From assembly GCF_018785315.1 (NCBI RefSeq), contig NZ_WQPN01000005.1, positions 1 through 64,000 on the forward strand: DNA of 64,000 bases, written 5' to 3'. The notes beneath the pieces were generated by a model. It ran no database searches. It saw only the letters and a list, made by a program, of their open reading frames with translations, and had not been told where the DNA came from. Below are positions 41,195-50,617 of the stretch, piece by piece. Made by a program: the position numbers and the translations under genes. The stretch is from Clostridium sp. MCC353 (GTDB lineage: Bacteria > Bacillota > Clostridia > Lachnospirales > Lachnospiraceae). How positions within the stretch are numbered: the first letter of the stretch is position 1; each line of letters begins with the position of its first letter.

Positions 41195-42145
41195 TTATGA
41201 CAGTACCAGTTTCATCAGTAACTGCAGAAATCTTTCATGGTCAGCGCTTTTGGCGATCTCGATCAGCGGAAGGTGTTCCCAAACGTGATGGTGTCTCGCG
41301 TCCAATACCGTGTTGCCCAGGGTCAGTTCTCCCTTGGTCTCGATCCCCACTCTTCCCATAAATGTCTCCACTAAAGTGGGATCAATGGCATATCCCACCG
41401 CCATGCAGTCTATAACCGTACAATATGCTTCAAACCCTCTTCCGTTCACAAAATTAATGGCCTGAAGCAGGAATTTCGCTTCCTTTTTATCGCTGTTTTT
41501 CAAATCTTCGATATCTTTATCCGTCAGATTTACATCAAAATGGGTAGCCACATCCAGGCCGATGGCCACCAGCTTCACCCCTGACCGGTATACAATATCG
41601 GCCGCTTCCGGATCCACATAGACGTTCCACTCACTTTGAGGCGTATCTCCCGTCGCATTGGCAAATGCGTATTTGTTCAGGCCAAATGCTCCTGAAATCG
41701 CATACACACCGGCGATCATGTCTTTTATCTCAGGCGCCTTCATCATAGCCATAGCCAGATTGCTCATAGGAGCCGTACATAATATGTAAATCTCACCCGC
41801 GTTCTCTTTGATGAGATCAATCATCAGATCAACAGCGTGCTTTTCGCAAAGAGGGGTAGTGGGCTCCGGCAGGAAATTCTCCGCCTGTCCGTCCGTTCCG
41901 TGGGTAAATGGATCCTTCGGCGATTCTCTCACAATAGGGGCAGGCATTCCCTTCCCCACCGGAATGTCCGTGCGGCCCAGCATCTCCAAAATTTTCAGCG
42001 CATTTTTGCTGGTGATATCCACCGGATAGTTTCCATTGACCGTAGTCACTGCCAATACGTCCAAATCCTCTGATTTACATGCCATCACAATTGCCATGGA
42101 ATCATCCATACCAGGGTCACAATCAAGAATAATTTTCTTTGCCAT
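41195..42145 (-). CDS. Nucleoside hydrolase (IunH/RihA-like)
   Basis: A 316-residue inosine/uridine-preferring nucleoside hydrolase that splits ribonucleosides into base and ribose. The calcium-binding signature DCDPGMDD is at residues 8-15; NGNYPVDITSKNALKILE and EWNVYVDPEAA, LDVATHFDVNL and TVIDCMAVGYAIDP are further family hallmarks. GGAAGGAAAGAAGACG precedes the ATG. It has a TTGAAA-N17-TATAAT promoter bracketed by candidate LacI operators, and is co-transcribed with the deoxyribosyltransferase gene. Confidence 0.93.
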   Translation of the reverse strand: MAKKIILDCDPGMDDSMAIVMACKSEDLDVLAVTTVNGNYPVDITSKNALKILEMLGRTDIPVGKGMPAPIVRESPKDPFTHGTDGQAENFLPEPTTPLCEKHAVDLMIDLIKENAGEIYILCTAPMSNLAMAMMKAPEIKDMIAGVYAISGAFGLNKYAFANATGDTPQSEWNVYVDPEAADIVYRSGVKLVAIGLDVATHFDVNLTDKDIEDLKNSDKKEAKFLLQAINFVNGRGFEAYCTVIDCMAVGYAIDPTLVETFMGRVGIETKGELTLGNTVLDARHHHVWEHLPLIEIAKSADHERFLQLLMKLVLS

Positions 42146-42167
42146 CGTCTTCTTTCCTTCCTTTGGT

Positions 42168-42270
42168 AAATATTTGCTAAATTTTTATCGTTTGATAAAT
42201 TATATCATCTTTCATTTACTATTTCAACAATATTTTAAAAATATTTATCATTTATTTAGCAAATATTTTT
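42168..42270 (-). promoter_or_regulatory. Nucleoside hydrolase promoter with LacI-type operators
   Basis: On the minus strand TTGAAA (42222-42227) and TATAAT (42199-42204) are 17 nt apart. A perfect 15-bp inverted repeat AAATATTTGCTAAAT brackets the promoter (about 42169-42183 and 42255-42269 in complement). Just downstream of the -10 is TTTATC-GTTT-GATAAA (42184-42199). The half-site TTTG(C/A)TAAAT recurs upstream of the LacI gene (43676-43695). Confidence 0.75.
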
Positions 42271-42579
42271 TCACCGCCAATCCTCCATGCCGGACCCAAA
42301 GAAAGGGGGTTTTTCTATAAACAAATGGACCGCGGATAGCGGAGGATAAATCAATCCTTTATCTGCGGTCCCTGCCTGTATTCCATAACTTCTGTCTGCA
42401 ATAAATTCAATTTTACAAATTTAACCAGGTCCGGCCATTCCGGTTCAAACTCCGTCACGCCCGTACCTGCCCCAGACCGGGTATGCCCCGGTCAGTCAGG
42501 CCCCGACTGCCCCGGTTTGCCTGCCCCGGTTTGCTTGCCCCGGTTCTGCCTGCCCCAGCTAGCCCAAGCCCTGTTCCGC
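42271..42579. other. Intergenic region with terminator and GC-rich short repeats
   Basis: No gene is seen. It contains a family A-like tail (GGCATGGAGGA on the minus strand at about 42280-42290), a long hairpin (42327-42371), and from 42480 a C/G-rich run of 14-15-nt units of the type TGCCCCGGTTTGCC repeated about four times, which extends to about 42600 into the end of the LacI gene. Confidence 0.5.
42327..42371 (-). terminator. Long hairpin after the LacI gene
   Basis: GGACCGCGGATAG-GGA and its complement TCC-TTATCTGCGGTCC form a stem of about 16 pairs; on the minus strand it is followed by ATTTGTTTATAG. It probably ends the LacI transcript before the nucleoside hydrolase promoter. Confidence 0.55.
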
Positions 42580-43662
42580 CTATTCCGGCATCACCCGGCC
42601 CGGCTCCGCATTTCCTATCCCCTCCGGTTCCACGTCATCCCGCCGTTTTGCAACAGATTCCCGCTCCACAAGAAAGGGGGTAAAATAATAATTCCTGGGC
42701 CCCTCTTCCTGATCCGCCGGGTTGATATTCTGCAGGATCACTTCCGCCGCCTGTTCACCGATCCTGCCGGCATTCTGGTCGATACTGGTCAGGCCCGGCT
42801 GTAAAAGGCTGCAGATCCGGGTATTGTCAAATCCTATCACCGATAAATCTTCCGGGATCCTGATTCCTTCGGCCTTACAGTACTGATAAACCCCATAGCC
42901 TATTTCATCATTGCCCGCAAAAACAGCCGTCACCCCTTTTGCATACAGGTCTTTTGCCCCTTGAAAGCCGGTTTCCCCATCGTAATCCCCGTAGAAAACC
43001 AGATCTTCATCAAACAAAATCCCATTCAGCGCAAGAGCCTGTTTATAGCCTTCCAGCCGCTTTCTCACCGTATATACCTCTTTATTGCCCAGGATGCATC
43101 CGATCCTTCTATGGCCCTTTTTTATCAGATATTCCGCTGCCGTCTTTCCTCCATGTTTGTTGTCTGCGGTAACAAAATCACAGAACACGGAATATACCGC
43201 CCGGTCAACCAAGATCATGGGAACGCCGCTGTCCTGCAGCGACTTCATCATCTTGATCAGTTTATCATCTTTGCTGTGGATGCACGGCGGAATCACGATG
43301 ATGCCGTCCGTATTCTTGCTGGTCAGACATTCCAGCGCCTGATAACAGGTCTTCAAGTCTTCATCCACACCGCACTGAAAAACCGTATAGCCTTCCCGGG
43401 ACAGGTATCTTACAGCCGCCAGGGACACCTGCTGGTAAAACAGGTTTTGAACGTCCGGTATCACAAGCCCTATGGTCTTCACTCTGCCGACGGAACTGAA
43501 GTTCATATGATTTTCATTTTGGAATTTCATTTCCCGGGCAATGCGCAGGATATGTTCTTTGGTCGCCTCGGACAGCCTGCAGGGCTTATCATTTAAAACC
43601 AATGATACTGCCGTCGCAGACACTCCCGCCGCTTTCGCAATATCCTTAACTTTAACTTTCAA
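42580..43662 (-). CDS. LacI-family regulator of the nucleoside island
   Basis: A 360-residue repressor: helix-turn-helix VKDIAKAAGVSATAVSLVLND (about 5-25), hinge, and a sugar-binding-type ligand domain ending near EESVAKR. The start is an unusual TTG, supported by GAGGGG 7 nt upstream and by the lack of any ATG that would keep the helix-turn-helix. The last about 20 residues (DDVEPEGIGNAEPGRVMPE) run into C/G-rich tandem repeats and look like a recent tail extension. Its own promoter carries the same half-sites as that of the nucleoside hydrolase, so I infer autoregulation and control of the island, with a nucleoside or pentose as inducer. Confidence 0.9.
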   Translation of the reverse strand: MKVKVKDIAKAAGVSATAVSLVLNDKPCRLSEATKEHILRIAREMKFQNENHMNFSSVGRVKTIGLVIPDVQNLFYQQVSLAAVRYLSREGYTVFQCGVDEDLKTCYQALECLTSKNTDGIIVIPPCIHSKDDKLIKMMKSLQDSGVPMILVDRAVYSVFCDFVTADNKHGGKTAAEYLIKKGHRRIGCILGNKEVYTVRKRLEGYKQALALNGILFDEDLVFYGDYDGETGFQGAKDLYAKGVTAVFAGNDEIGYGVYQYCKAEGIRIPEDLSVIGFDNTRICSLLQPGLTSIDQNAGRIGEQAAEVILQNINPADQEEGPRNYYFTPFLVERESVAKRRDDVEPEGIGNAEPGRVMPE

Positions 43663-43675
43663 TTATTTTCCCCTC

Positions 43676-43725
43676 TTGCTAAATTTATTTATCACAATCA
43701 TAATATATTGTGCCTTAATAGTCAA
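43676..43725 (-). promoter_or_regulatory. LacI gene promoter and operator
   Basis: On the minus strand TTGACT (43720-43725) and TATGAT (43697-43702) are separated by 17 nt. Immediately downstream lies GTGATAAATAAATTTAGCAAG (43675-43695), pairing the GATAAA and TTTAGCAA half-sites also found at the nucleoside hydrolase promoter. Confidence 0.72.
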
Positions 43726-43730
43726 GAGAG

Positions 43731-43790
43731 GCCGCGCCGCAAAGCCGCACGGCCGACAGGCCGGCCCAGCCAGAGGAGGCTGTGAACAGC
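43731..43790. repeat. Family C repeat, copy 2
   Basis: Shares CCGCAAAGC-GCACGGC and GGCTGTGAA-AG with copy 1 at 16430-16500. It lies between the LacI promoter and the DeoB stop. The stem is more decayed here. Confidence 0.45.
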
Positions 43791-43812
43791 AATCCGCAAA
43801 GCACCATCCCGG

Positions 43813-45003
43813 TCAGACCAGCTCATCCAATATGGACTGCCCAATCGTACCCTCCGGCATGGGAACCTGGAAGTTGGCCGCAGCCGTGGCGCCGACCGCT
43901 GCAAAGGTATCCCCATCTTCCAGCCTTCCATATCCCTTCATGGATGGAGAATAGGCCAATAACGGCACCCATTCTTTGGTATGGTCCGTTCCCTTATAGG
44001 TGGGGTCATTGCCATGATCCGCTGTTATCATTAATAGATCATCTTCCCGGAGTTTTTGAAGGAGAATGCCCAGCTTTTCATCGAACCGCTCCAGCTCTTT
44101 TCCATATCCTTCCGGATCCCTGCGGTGTCCCCAAAGGGCGTCAAAATCCACCAGATTCACGAAACAGAGGCCATGGAAATCCCGGTCCGCAATCTCTATG
44201 GTCTGCTCCATGCCGTGGACGCTGCTCTTGGATTTATAGCTCTCCGTTATCCCTTCCCCGTCGAAAATATCCTTGATTTTCCCCACGCTGATCACGTCCA
44301 GCCCATGGTCCTTCAGCGCATCCAGAGCGGTTTTTCCATAGGGTTTCAGCGCGTAGTCGTGTCGGTTGGAAGTGCGCTTGAATTCGCCTTTTTTCCGTCC
44401 CACATAAGGCCTGGCGATCACACGGCCGACTTTCCATTCGTCCTTCATAGTCAATTCCCTGGCGATCTCACAGCAGCGGTACAGTTCATCCAATCCAAAT
44501 GTCTCTTCATTGCCGCAGATCTGCAAAACCGAATCGGCAGACGTATAGACGATCATATCACCGGTTGCTATTTCATGCTCTCCCAGCTCATCCAGGATTT
44601 CCGTACCGCTGGCGGATTTATTGCCCACAATCTTATGACCGGTCCTCCTGCTCAGTTCATCCAGCAGCTCTTTTGGAAAACCGGTATCGGTAAATGTCTG
44701 AAATGGTTTGGTAATATGCAGCCCCATCATTTCCCAGTGTCCGGTCATAGTATCCTTTCCCACACTGGCCTCCGACAGCCGTCCATAATATCCCATGGGC
44801 CTTTCAGCAGGCGCAACATGGGTCATGGGGTGTAAATTAGCGATCCCTAATTTTGCCAGATTGGGAATGGAAAACCCAGGCATATGTTCATCAATATGGC
44901 CCAGGGTATCCGTTCCCTCATCCCCATACTCCGCCGCATTGGGCATGGCTCCTATGCCCAGGGAATCGATCACTATTGTAAAAATCCTCTTATATTTTTC
45001 CAT
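43813..45003 (-). CDS. deoB: Phosphopentomutase
   Basis: A 396-residue phosphopentomutase, which converts (deoxy)ribose 1-phosphate to the 5-phosphate, linking nucleoside phosphorolysis to the pentose pathway. Alkaline-phosphatase-fold metal sites are visible: [14 protein letters not shown] at the start, [13 protein letters not shown] (phospho-acceptor threonine), [14 protein letters not shown] and [23 protein letters not shown]. Length is normal. AAAGGAGAATGT precedes the ATG, 10 nt after the DeoD stop, so deoD-deoB form an operon. Confidence 0.96.
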   Translation of the reverse strand: MEKYKRIFTIVIDSLGIGAMPNAAEYGDEGTDTLGHIDEHMPGFSIPNLAKLGIANLHPMTHVAPAERPMGYYGRLSEASVGKDTMTGHWEMMGLHITKPFQTFTDTGFPKELLDELSRRTGHKIVGNKSASGTEILDELGEHEIATGDMIVYTSADSVLQICGNEETFGLDELYRCCEIARELTMKDEWKVGRVIARPYVGRKKGEFKRTSNRHDYALKPYGKTALDALKDHGLDVISVGKIKDIFDGEGITESYKSKSSVHGMEQTIEIADRDFHGLCFVNLVDFDALWGHRRDPEGYGKELERFDEKLGILLQKLREDDLLMITADHGNDPTYKGTDHTKEWVPLLAYSPSMKGYGRLEDGDTFAAVGATAAANFQVPMPEGTIGQSILDELV

Positions 45004-45013
45004 ACATTCTCCT

Positions 45014-45724
45014 TTATAAACATGCCTCTAATGCAATTTTCATCATATTGGTAAAGGAATTCTGCCGTTCCTCAGCCGTCGCCTTCTGGTTCGAGGTAAA
45101 GGAATCGGAAATGGTCAGCAGGCAGGCAGCTTGTTTTCCAAGGACGGAAGCATTGTGAAACAACGCAAAGCTCTCCATATCGACGCAGGTGCACTGATGC
45201 TTTCTGTTGATCTCCCTGAAATCATCCACATTGTCCTCACAGTAAAATACATCGCTGGAATGAACCCTGGTTAACGTCAGCGGGATTCCCAGTTTTTCAG
45301 CCGCCGCCACAATCGTCCCGTTAAGGCTCTCACTGGGATAAACGATATCCTTCTCATAGCCATTCTGTGTGCGTGCAAAACTGGTCTCGCTCCATACGCT
45401 GTCCGCCAGCACAACATCATACAATTTCAATTCATCCACGTAAGCTCCCGCCGATCCGATGCGGATGATCTGCTCCACTCCGTACTGGGTGAAAAGTTCA
45501 TAGGAGTAAATCCCCATGGACGGCATTCCCATCCCGCTTGCCATCACAGTTACCGGATGTCCCTGATAGGTTCCGGTATACGCATACATGTTCCGCACTT
45601 CATTGACAAGTCTTGCATCCTCTAAAAATGTCTCAGCGATGAATTTAGCCCTTAACGGATCACCCGGCATCAATACTTTTGCTGCAATATCCCCTTTTTC
45701 CGCCTGATTGTGTGGTGTAGACAT
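45014..45724 (-). CDS. deoD: Purine-nucleoside phosphorylase
   Basis: A 236-residue trimer/hexamer-type (PNP_UDP_1) purine nucleoside phosphorylase: [17 protein letters not shown] (phosphate site), [37 protein letters not shown] and LTISDS. It splits purine (deoxy)nucleosides to base and pentose 1-phosphate, feeding DeoB. TAAGGAGGTATTTATT precedes the ATG. A TATAAT about 40 nt upstream has no good -35 partner, which suggests activator dependence; a Crp/Fnr gene is divergent at 45859. Confidence 0.95.
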   Translation of the reverse strand: MSTPHNQAEKGDIAAKVLMPGDPLRAKFIAETFLEDARLVNEVRNMYAYTGTYQGHPVTVMASGMGMPSMGIYSYELFTQYGVEQIIRIGSAGAYVDELKLYDVVLADSVWSETSFARTQNGYEKDIVYPSESLNGTIVAAAEKLGIPLTLTRVHSSDVFYCEDNVDDFREINRKHQCTCVDMESFALFHNASVLGKQAACLLTISDSFTSNQKATAEERQNSFTNMMKIALEACL

Positions 45725-45814
45725 AATAAATACCTCCTTAGTTTATTCATTCTCCTTATTATAATGCTTGCATTTCTTATATAAATACAATACTATATTA
45801 ATGGAACATCAAAA

Positions 45815-45828
45815 AGGACACCTGTCCT
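45815..45828. promoter_or_regulatory. Palindrome AGGACA-CC-TGTCCT
   Basis: Two perfect 6-nt arms around a 2-nt centre in the region between divergent deoD and the Crp/Fnr gene, 30 nt before the latter's start. It is a candidate operator or activator site for either gene. Confidence 0.5.
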
Positions 45829-45858
45829 CTTTTTTTAAATTTCAGGAAGGAATTGGAA

Positions 45859-46575
45859 ATGAACATTCCAGAGGCAATTGCCATTGATTTGACTGATGGA
45901 CAGCTTGATTTTTTACATAGATTTTTCCGGAACTGCCCGGACAGTTTTGCAGCAAATTTCATATATAAAAAATTCCCCAAAAACCACAGGCTGATCAGCG
46001 CCGGGGATTCCTGCTCCCATGTCTATCTTCTGCTGGACGGGCGGCTGCAGGCCGTTGAAGAATACGTTACCGACGACCCCTACAGTTTTATGGAAATCCC
46101 GGCCATGGATATCGTGGGAGATTACGAACTGTTCCAGCAGGTCTCACACCGGGTAATCACATTAACCACGCTGGAGGCCTCGTCCTTCCTCATCATCCCT
46201 TCCAATGCATATTTTTCCTGGATACAGAATGATGCCAATGCCCTGTTTATCCGGACCCAGAAACTGATCAGCCAGATTTCCACCCAGAACCAGATTGAGA
46301 GGCAGAACTTTTTTCTGGATAACAAGACCCGGCTCATCTACTTTTTGTTCACGGAGTGCAGCCGCCTGAACGGACAGGCGCCCCCATACTCCATCGCCTA
46401 TACCCGGCCCCAGATCGCCCAGAAGCTGGGCTGTTCCGTAAGAACCATAAACCGGTCCCTTCTTTCCCTAAAAAAAGAAGGAGCCGCGGCCATCAGCCGC
46501 GGCAAAATCCAGATACAGAGAGACCAGTATCTGTGGATGCAGGAATATTTACAACAAAAGATGAGAATCCTGTAA
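45859..46575 (+). CDS. Crp/Fnr-family regulator
   Basis: A 238-residue regulator: a cyclic-nucleotide-binding-like beta-roll (about 30-140; ISAGDSCSHVYLLLDGRLQAVEEYV, PAMDIVGDYELFQ) and a C-terminal winged helix (RPQIAQKLGCSVRTINRSLLSLKKEGAAAI). The Fnr cysteine cluster is absent, so it is probably not an oxygen sensor. A TTG two codons earlier also opens the frame; I prefer the ATG at 45859, 8 nt after AGGAAGG. It is divergent from deoD, which it may activate. Confidence 0.9.
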   Translation: MNIPEAIAIDLTDGQLDFLHRFFRNCPDSFAANFIYKKFPKNHRLISAGDSCSHVYLLLDGRLQAVEEYVTDDPYSFMEIPAMDIVGDYELFQQVSHRVITLTTLEASSFLIIPSNAYFSWIQNDANALFIRTQKLISQISTQNQIERQNFFLDNKTRLIYFLFTECSRLNGQAPPYSIAYTRPQIAQKLGCSVRTINRSLLSLKKEGAAAISRGKIQIQRDQYLWMQEYLQQKMRIL

Positions 46576-46590
46576 GCCGGACATCTGGCC

Positions 46591-47952
46591 TCACTCCTTC
46601 CGGCAAATCCTTGGAACCTTCTCTCCCGCCTTTTTCATCTGCGCGGCCAGCAAGTCCGCCATCCGGTCCCGTACCTGATCATATCTGCTGTCTCCAACCA
46701 GATTATTCAGTTCATAGGGATCTTTTGATAAATCATAAAGGAAATCATCCAGATAAATGTCGCTGTCCGCTTTCGCTCCGCCGTTTATCCCCGGAGCGTA
46801 AACGCTGTACAGATAGTCTTTCGTGCGCACACACCGGCCCACCCGGCTTTCGCTGATCTGGGCGAAAACCACATTTTCCCGTCCTGCTGCCATGCCCTCT
46901 GCCACACAGCGGAGATCTTCGCCTATCATTTCCTCCCCCACATCGATACCGGCCATAGCCAGAAATGTCTTAGGAAGGCTTGCCGTGCTGACCAGATCAG
47001 AAACCCGTTTTCCTCCCCTGAAGCCCGGCCCCGCGATGACCAGGGGGACATGCAGAGCTGCGGAATGGCAGGTGCGCTTATAGTCGTCATAACCGTTCAA
47101 ATGACCGTCCCTGTTACGGGTCATAAAATGGCTTCCATGGTCTGAAGCATAGATAATAACCGTATCTTCAAATATCCCCAACTCTTTCAGTTTACCGGTA
47201 ATCCGGCCCAGATTTTCATCCAGACTGCAGCAGCAGCCCAGATAATCAGGATACATCTCCTCTGCATTGCCTTTTAAGGCCGCCAGGTCTCCCGGAAGCT
47301 GGTAATCCGCGAACCGCTCTTTGGAGCCATGGGGGCCTTCATAACAATTCCGGTCATTCTGATGATGGGGTTCGATATGGGAAATGGTCATAAAAAATGG
47401 GCGCTCCCCTGTATATCCGTCCAGGTATTCCAAGGCAAAATCCGTAATACAGTCCACCCGGTATCCGGTAAATGTGCATTGATTCATGTTCTCATCGAAC
47501 ACATATCCCCCATAGCCGTGGCTGGTGAACTCCAGCACATCAGCCGCCCTCCAAAATCCCTTGTAGCCGCCCCGGCGCTCCGGGGGAACCGCGGTTATGG
47601 TGAAGTCATCTACAGGCGTTTTCTCCAGTTCTCCGCTGCTTGCCAGATGCCATTTGCCGATATAGGCGGTTTCATAACCGGCCTCATTAAAATAATCGGC
47701 CACCGTCTTAACCCCTGGCGGAAGGGCCAGGTTATTGCGGAAACATCCTGTCTGTGTTGGATATTTACCGGTTTGAAAGACTGCGCGGCAGGGGCCGCAG
47801 ACCGGCTGGGGGCTGTAGGCCTCTTCAAAAACCACCCCATCCCGCGCCAGCGCGTCCAGATTGGGAGTGACCGGCAGAGGCTGTCCGTAAACACCGCAGG
47901 TATCCCATCTCTGCTGGTCGGTAAAGTAAAAAATTATGTTCGGTCTTTTCAT
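46591..47952 (-). CDS. Sulfatase (alkaline-phosphatase superfamily), Cys-type
   Basis: A 453-residue sulfatase. Metal ligands are suggested by IIFYFTDQQRWDT at the start and IIYASDHGSHF later, and the formylglycine signature CGPCR is at C52 within VCGPCRAVFQTGKYPT, so it needs maturation by an anaerobic sulfatase-maturing enzyme, which is not in the window. There is no signal peptide, so it acts in the cytoplasm on an imported sulfate ester. It is the last gene of an operon with a LacI regulator, TctABC and a second sulfatase, all on the minus strand. AGAAAGGATTTTT precedes the ATG. Confidence 0.92.
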   Translation of the reverse strand: MKRPNIIFYFTDQQRWDTCGVYGQPLPVTPNLDALARDGVVFEEAYSPQPVCGPCRAVFQTGKYPTQTGCFRNNLALPPGVKTVADYFNEAGYETAYIGKWHLASSGELEKTPVDDFTITAVPPERRGGYKGFWRAADVLEFTSHGYGGYVFDENMNQCTFTGYRVDCITDFALEYLDGYTGERPFFMTISHIEPHHQNDRNCYEGPHGSKERFADYQLPGDLAALKGNAEEMYPDYLGCCCSLDENLGRITGKLKELGIFEDTVIIYASDHGSHFMTRNRDGHLNGYDDYKRTCHSAALHVPLVIAGPGFRGGKRVSDLVSTASLPKTFLAMAGIDVGEEMIGEDLRCVAEGMAAGRENVVFAQISESRVGRCVRTKDYLYSVYAPGINGGAKADSDIYLDDFLYDLSKDPYELNNLVGDSRYDQVRDRMADLLAAQMKKAGEKVPRICRKE

Positions 47953-47966
47953 AAAAATCCTTTCTG

Positions 47967-49001
47967 TTAATGGTTCCTATAGCTCTCATCGATCACAATA
48001 TGAGCGTCTACCTCACAGAAGGGTGAATCAGGGACAAAACCGTCAAACAGCACATCAAACATGGTTTTTATGGCCGTATAGCCCTGTTGGTAGGGATTCT
48101 CCTCTATCGCAAAGTCCACCAGCCCGTCCAAAATCAGCCCGGACAGCTCCGCGCCGGTTCCAAAGGAACAGATCAGGGGTTTCCTTCCACCATGAAACAG
48201 GCTGCATATGCTTTCCACCCCGGGCTTATCCATAGACTGGACACAGAGGGCGTCCACCCCTCCCTCTCTTTCCAGGGCTTCCACAATGGATACGGCCAGG
48301 CTGATGTTGTGGTTCGTTTCAAAAACCCCCAGCATCTTCACATCCGGCCTGCGCTCCATCACCGCAGAGGTAAAACCTTCTGTTTTTCTCCTGTGTCCCA
48401 AAACGTGCATGGAACCTGTAATAACTGCAATCCTGGCCTGCGGCACCGCCACTTTGCTCAAAAGGCTTCCCAGCAGACGGCCTTCATGCCGGTGGTCATG
48501 GCCCACAAAACAAAGGCGTTTGGAATTTACAATATCCGAAGTGCAGGTGATAACCGGTATCTTATCATCCACAAACCGGTCAATCGCCTCCTGCACTGCC
48601 GGGCTGTTCACCGGTTTGATAACCAAGCCGTTTACGCCGTCTTTTCTCGCCTGTTCCAGCAGGCAGAGCTGAGCGGCTTCATCCACTGTTTCCATCGGGT
48701 AATAGAGCACCGAAACGCCGAAACTCTCTATCTCTTCATTCCCGGCCTCCACTCCGCGCCAAACTTCTTCTGCAAAATAGTTGAACTCCCTGGCATTAAT
48801 AATCACGCCCAATTTCCGCGGATTTCGCTGTGCCACAAGCGCTTTACCTACAATATTAGATTTATATCCCAGCTCTTCAGCCGCTTTCTGCACCTGAACC
48901 CTGGTTTCCTCGCTCACTCCGCTGCGGTTATGCATCACACGGTCTACCGTGCCTATGGAAACTCCTGATGCTGAAGCAATTGACTTTAGCGTTACCCTCA
49001 T
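47967..49001 (-). CDS. LacI-family regulator of the sulfatase/Tct operon
   Basis: A 344-residue repressor with helix-turn-helix TLKSIASASGVSIGTVDRVMHN (about 3-25) and a periplasmic-binding-like effector domain (KPVNSPAVQEAIDRFVDDKIPVITCTSDI). The effector is unknown but is probably the sulfated or carboxylated substrate of the operon. I chose ATG at 49001 (MRVTLKS), the usual distance from the helix-turn-helix. The palindromes TTAACGTTAACGTTAA (53720-53735) and ACGTTATCGTTAACGT (53870-53885) at the operon promoter are its likely operators. Confidence 0.9.
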   Translation of the reverse strand: MRVTLKSIASASGVSIGTVDRVMHNRSGVSEETRVQVQKAAEELGYKSNIVGKALVAQRNPRKLGVIINAREFNYFAEEVWRGVEAGNEEIESFGVSVLYYPMETVDEAAQLCLLEQARKDGVNGLVIKPVNSPAVQEAIDRFVDDKIPVITCTSDIVNSKRLCFVGHDHRHEGRLLGSLLSKVAVPQARIAVITGSMHVLGHRRKTEGFTSAVMERRPDVKMLGVFETNHNISLAVSIVEALEREGGVDALCVQSMDKPGVESICSLFHGGRKPLICSFGTGAELSGLILDGLVDFAIEENPYQQGYTAIKTMFDVLFDGFVPDSPFCEVDAHIVIDESYRNH

Positions 49002-49069
49002 GGTATGAACCCGCCTTTCCAAAATAATTACTGCCATAATTTTACAATAATATGCGGGCTAAAGCAACA

Positions 49070-50602
49070 TCAATCCTCCAATGCCGTTGCCTCATCACCG
49101 CCTGTAACGGCCGCGCTGCTCTTTTTTAAACTCCTGGTCTTCTTAACGGAATAATAAGTGAAGACAACCGTAATGAGAATGATGGCAACGCAGATCGGGC
49201 GTTTAAAAAAGATCAGCCAGGATCCCCCCGATAGTACCAGGGAATTCTTCAGATTTCCCTCCAGCAGGGAGCCCAAAACGATTCCCAGCACAAAGGGCGC
49301 TCCCGGAAATCCGGTTTTCTGAAGCACATACATGAGAATGCCGAAAAACATTAAAATGTACACGTTAAACATGTTATTGGAAAAGGAATAGGACCCCGCC
49401 ACACAAAACAGCGCCAGACCGGTAAACAAGATGGGCTGGGGCAGCCTCGAAATCTTCATGAAGAAACGGAGCAGGTATTTCCCCTCCAAAAGCATTGCCA
49501 CATTTGCCACCAGCATGCCTATCATGATCGCATACATCAGGGCCGATTGATTGCGGAACAGCATAGGCCCAGGCGTCAGCCCCTTCATGGTAAATGCACC
49601 GATCAGCAGAGCCGCCACAACGCTGCCCGGGATTCCTAAAGTGAACAGAGGAATCAGGGAACAGCCGGTGACCGCATTGTTGGCCGCCTCCGGCGCAGCG
49701 ATTCCTTCCAACTCGCCGGTGCCGAATTTATGGCCGTTTTTGGACGCCCTTTTCCCTTCATTATATGCCATAAATGCCGCAATTCCGGCGCCTGCCCCGG
49801 GAATTGCCCCGATCAGGGAACCGATTCCCGTAGATTTGAGAATAATCGGCATACAGGCTTTCTTCTCCTCCTTTGTAAGGACATCGGCCTTGTCAATGGC
49901 TTCATTATAGACGAAACATTTTAAATATCCCTTGCTGCATATCTGGTTTAAAATATTGGGCAGGGCAAATACCCCCAAAAGAACAGGCAGCAGCCCCAGC
50001 CCCTTCATGAGATAGATATTCCCGAAACTGAAACGGGTGGCTCCCGACGACGCGTCCACGCCCACACAGGCCATCAAAATACCCAGACATCCCATGAATA
50101 TGCCCCGCATCATGCTGTTTCCGCTGACGCCCGCTATGATGGATATTCCAAAAAGGGACAGGGCAAAATACTCCGGCGCCGCGAATTTCAGAACAAATCC
50201 GGAAATATAAGGGGCTGTGAACAGAAGCAGCAGGGAACTGATCACTCCGCCGATGACAGATGCATACAGACACATCTGAAGCGCCTTTCTGGGACGCCCC
50301 TTCCGGGCCAGGGGATGGCCGTCGAAGACAGTCGCCATTGCCACATTCGTGCCCGGCGTTCCTATGAGAACCGCAGTGATGGATCCCCCATAGGTTCCTC
50401 CGCAGTAGATGCCCAGAAGAAGCAGGATTCCCGGAAGGATATCCATGGAATAGGTGAGCGGCAGAAACAGAATCACCGCCAGATCCGTGGACAATCCGGG
50501 AATGGCTCCAAATACAATCCCGATAAAGCAGCCGGTAAATATCATGATGATATTGGTCAGTGTAAATACGTCAACCGTACCGTTTATAATCGATTCAAAC
50601 AC
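49070..50602 (-). CDS. tctA: Tripartite tricarboxylate transporter, large membrane subunit
   Basis: A 510-residue TctA-family permease with about 11-12 transmembrane helices. Hallmarks are FGAIPGLSTDLAVILFLPLTYSMD, GIYCGGTYGGSITAVLIGTPGTNVAMAT and GAIPGAGAGIAAFMAYNEGKR, and LFTLGIPGSVVAALLIGAF. It moves a carboxylate delivered by TctC using an ion gradient. The start is GTG (MFESIING), after GGAGGCGGGCTGTT. It is followed by the LacI gene and preceded by tctB, with tctC further upstream. Confidence 0.94.
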   Translation of the reverse strand: MFESIINGTVDVFTLTNIIMIFTGCFIGIVFGAIPGLSTDLAVILFLPLTYSMDILPGILLLLGIYCGGTYGGSITAVLIGTPGTNVAMATVFDGHPLARKGRPRKALQMCLYASVIGGVISSLLLLFTAPYISGFVLKFAAPEYFALSLFGISIIAGVSGNSMMRGIFMGCLGILMACVGVDASSGATRFSFGNIYLMKGLGLLPVLLGVFALPNILNQICSKGYLKCFVYNEAIDKADVLTKEEKKACMPIILKSTGIGSLIGAIPGAGAGIAAFMAYNEGKRASKNGHKFGTGELEGIAAPEAANNAVTGCSLIPLFTLGIPGSVVAALLIGAFTMKGLTPGPMLFRNQSALMYAIMIGMLVANVAMLLEGKYLLRFFMKISRLPQPILFTGLALFCVAGSYSFSNNMFNVYILMFFGILMYVLQKTGFPGAPFVLGIVLGSLLEGNLKNSLVLSGGSWLIFFKRPICVAIILITVVFTYYSVKKTRSLKKSSAAVTGGDEATALED

Positions 50603-50617
50603 AACAGCCCGCCTCCT

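Noticed and set aside
45725-45858. Purine riboswitch upstream of deoD
   Set aside because: I looked for the conserved purine-aptamer loops and found none; only a palindrome and a lone -10 box are present.
48087-48968. 293-codon plus-strand ORF opposite the LacI gene
   Set aside because: Shadow of the LacI coding strand; no family resemblance.
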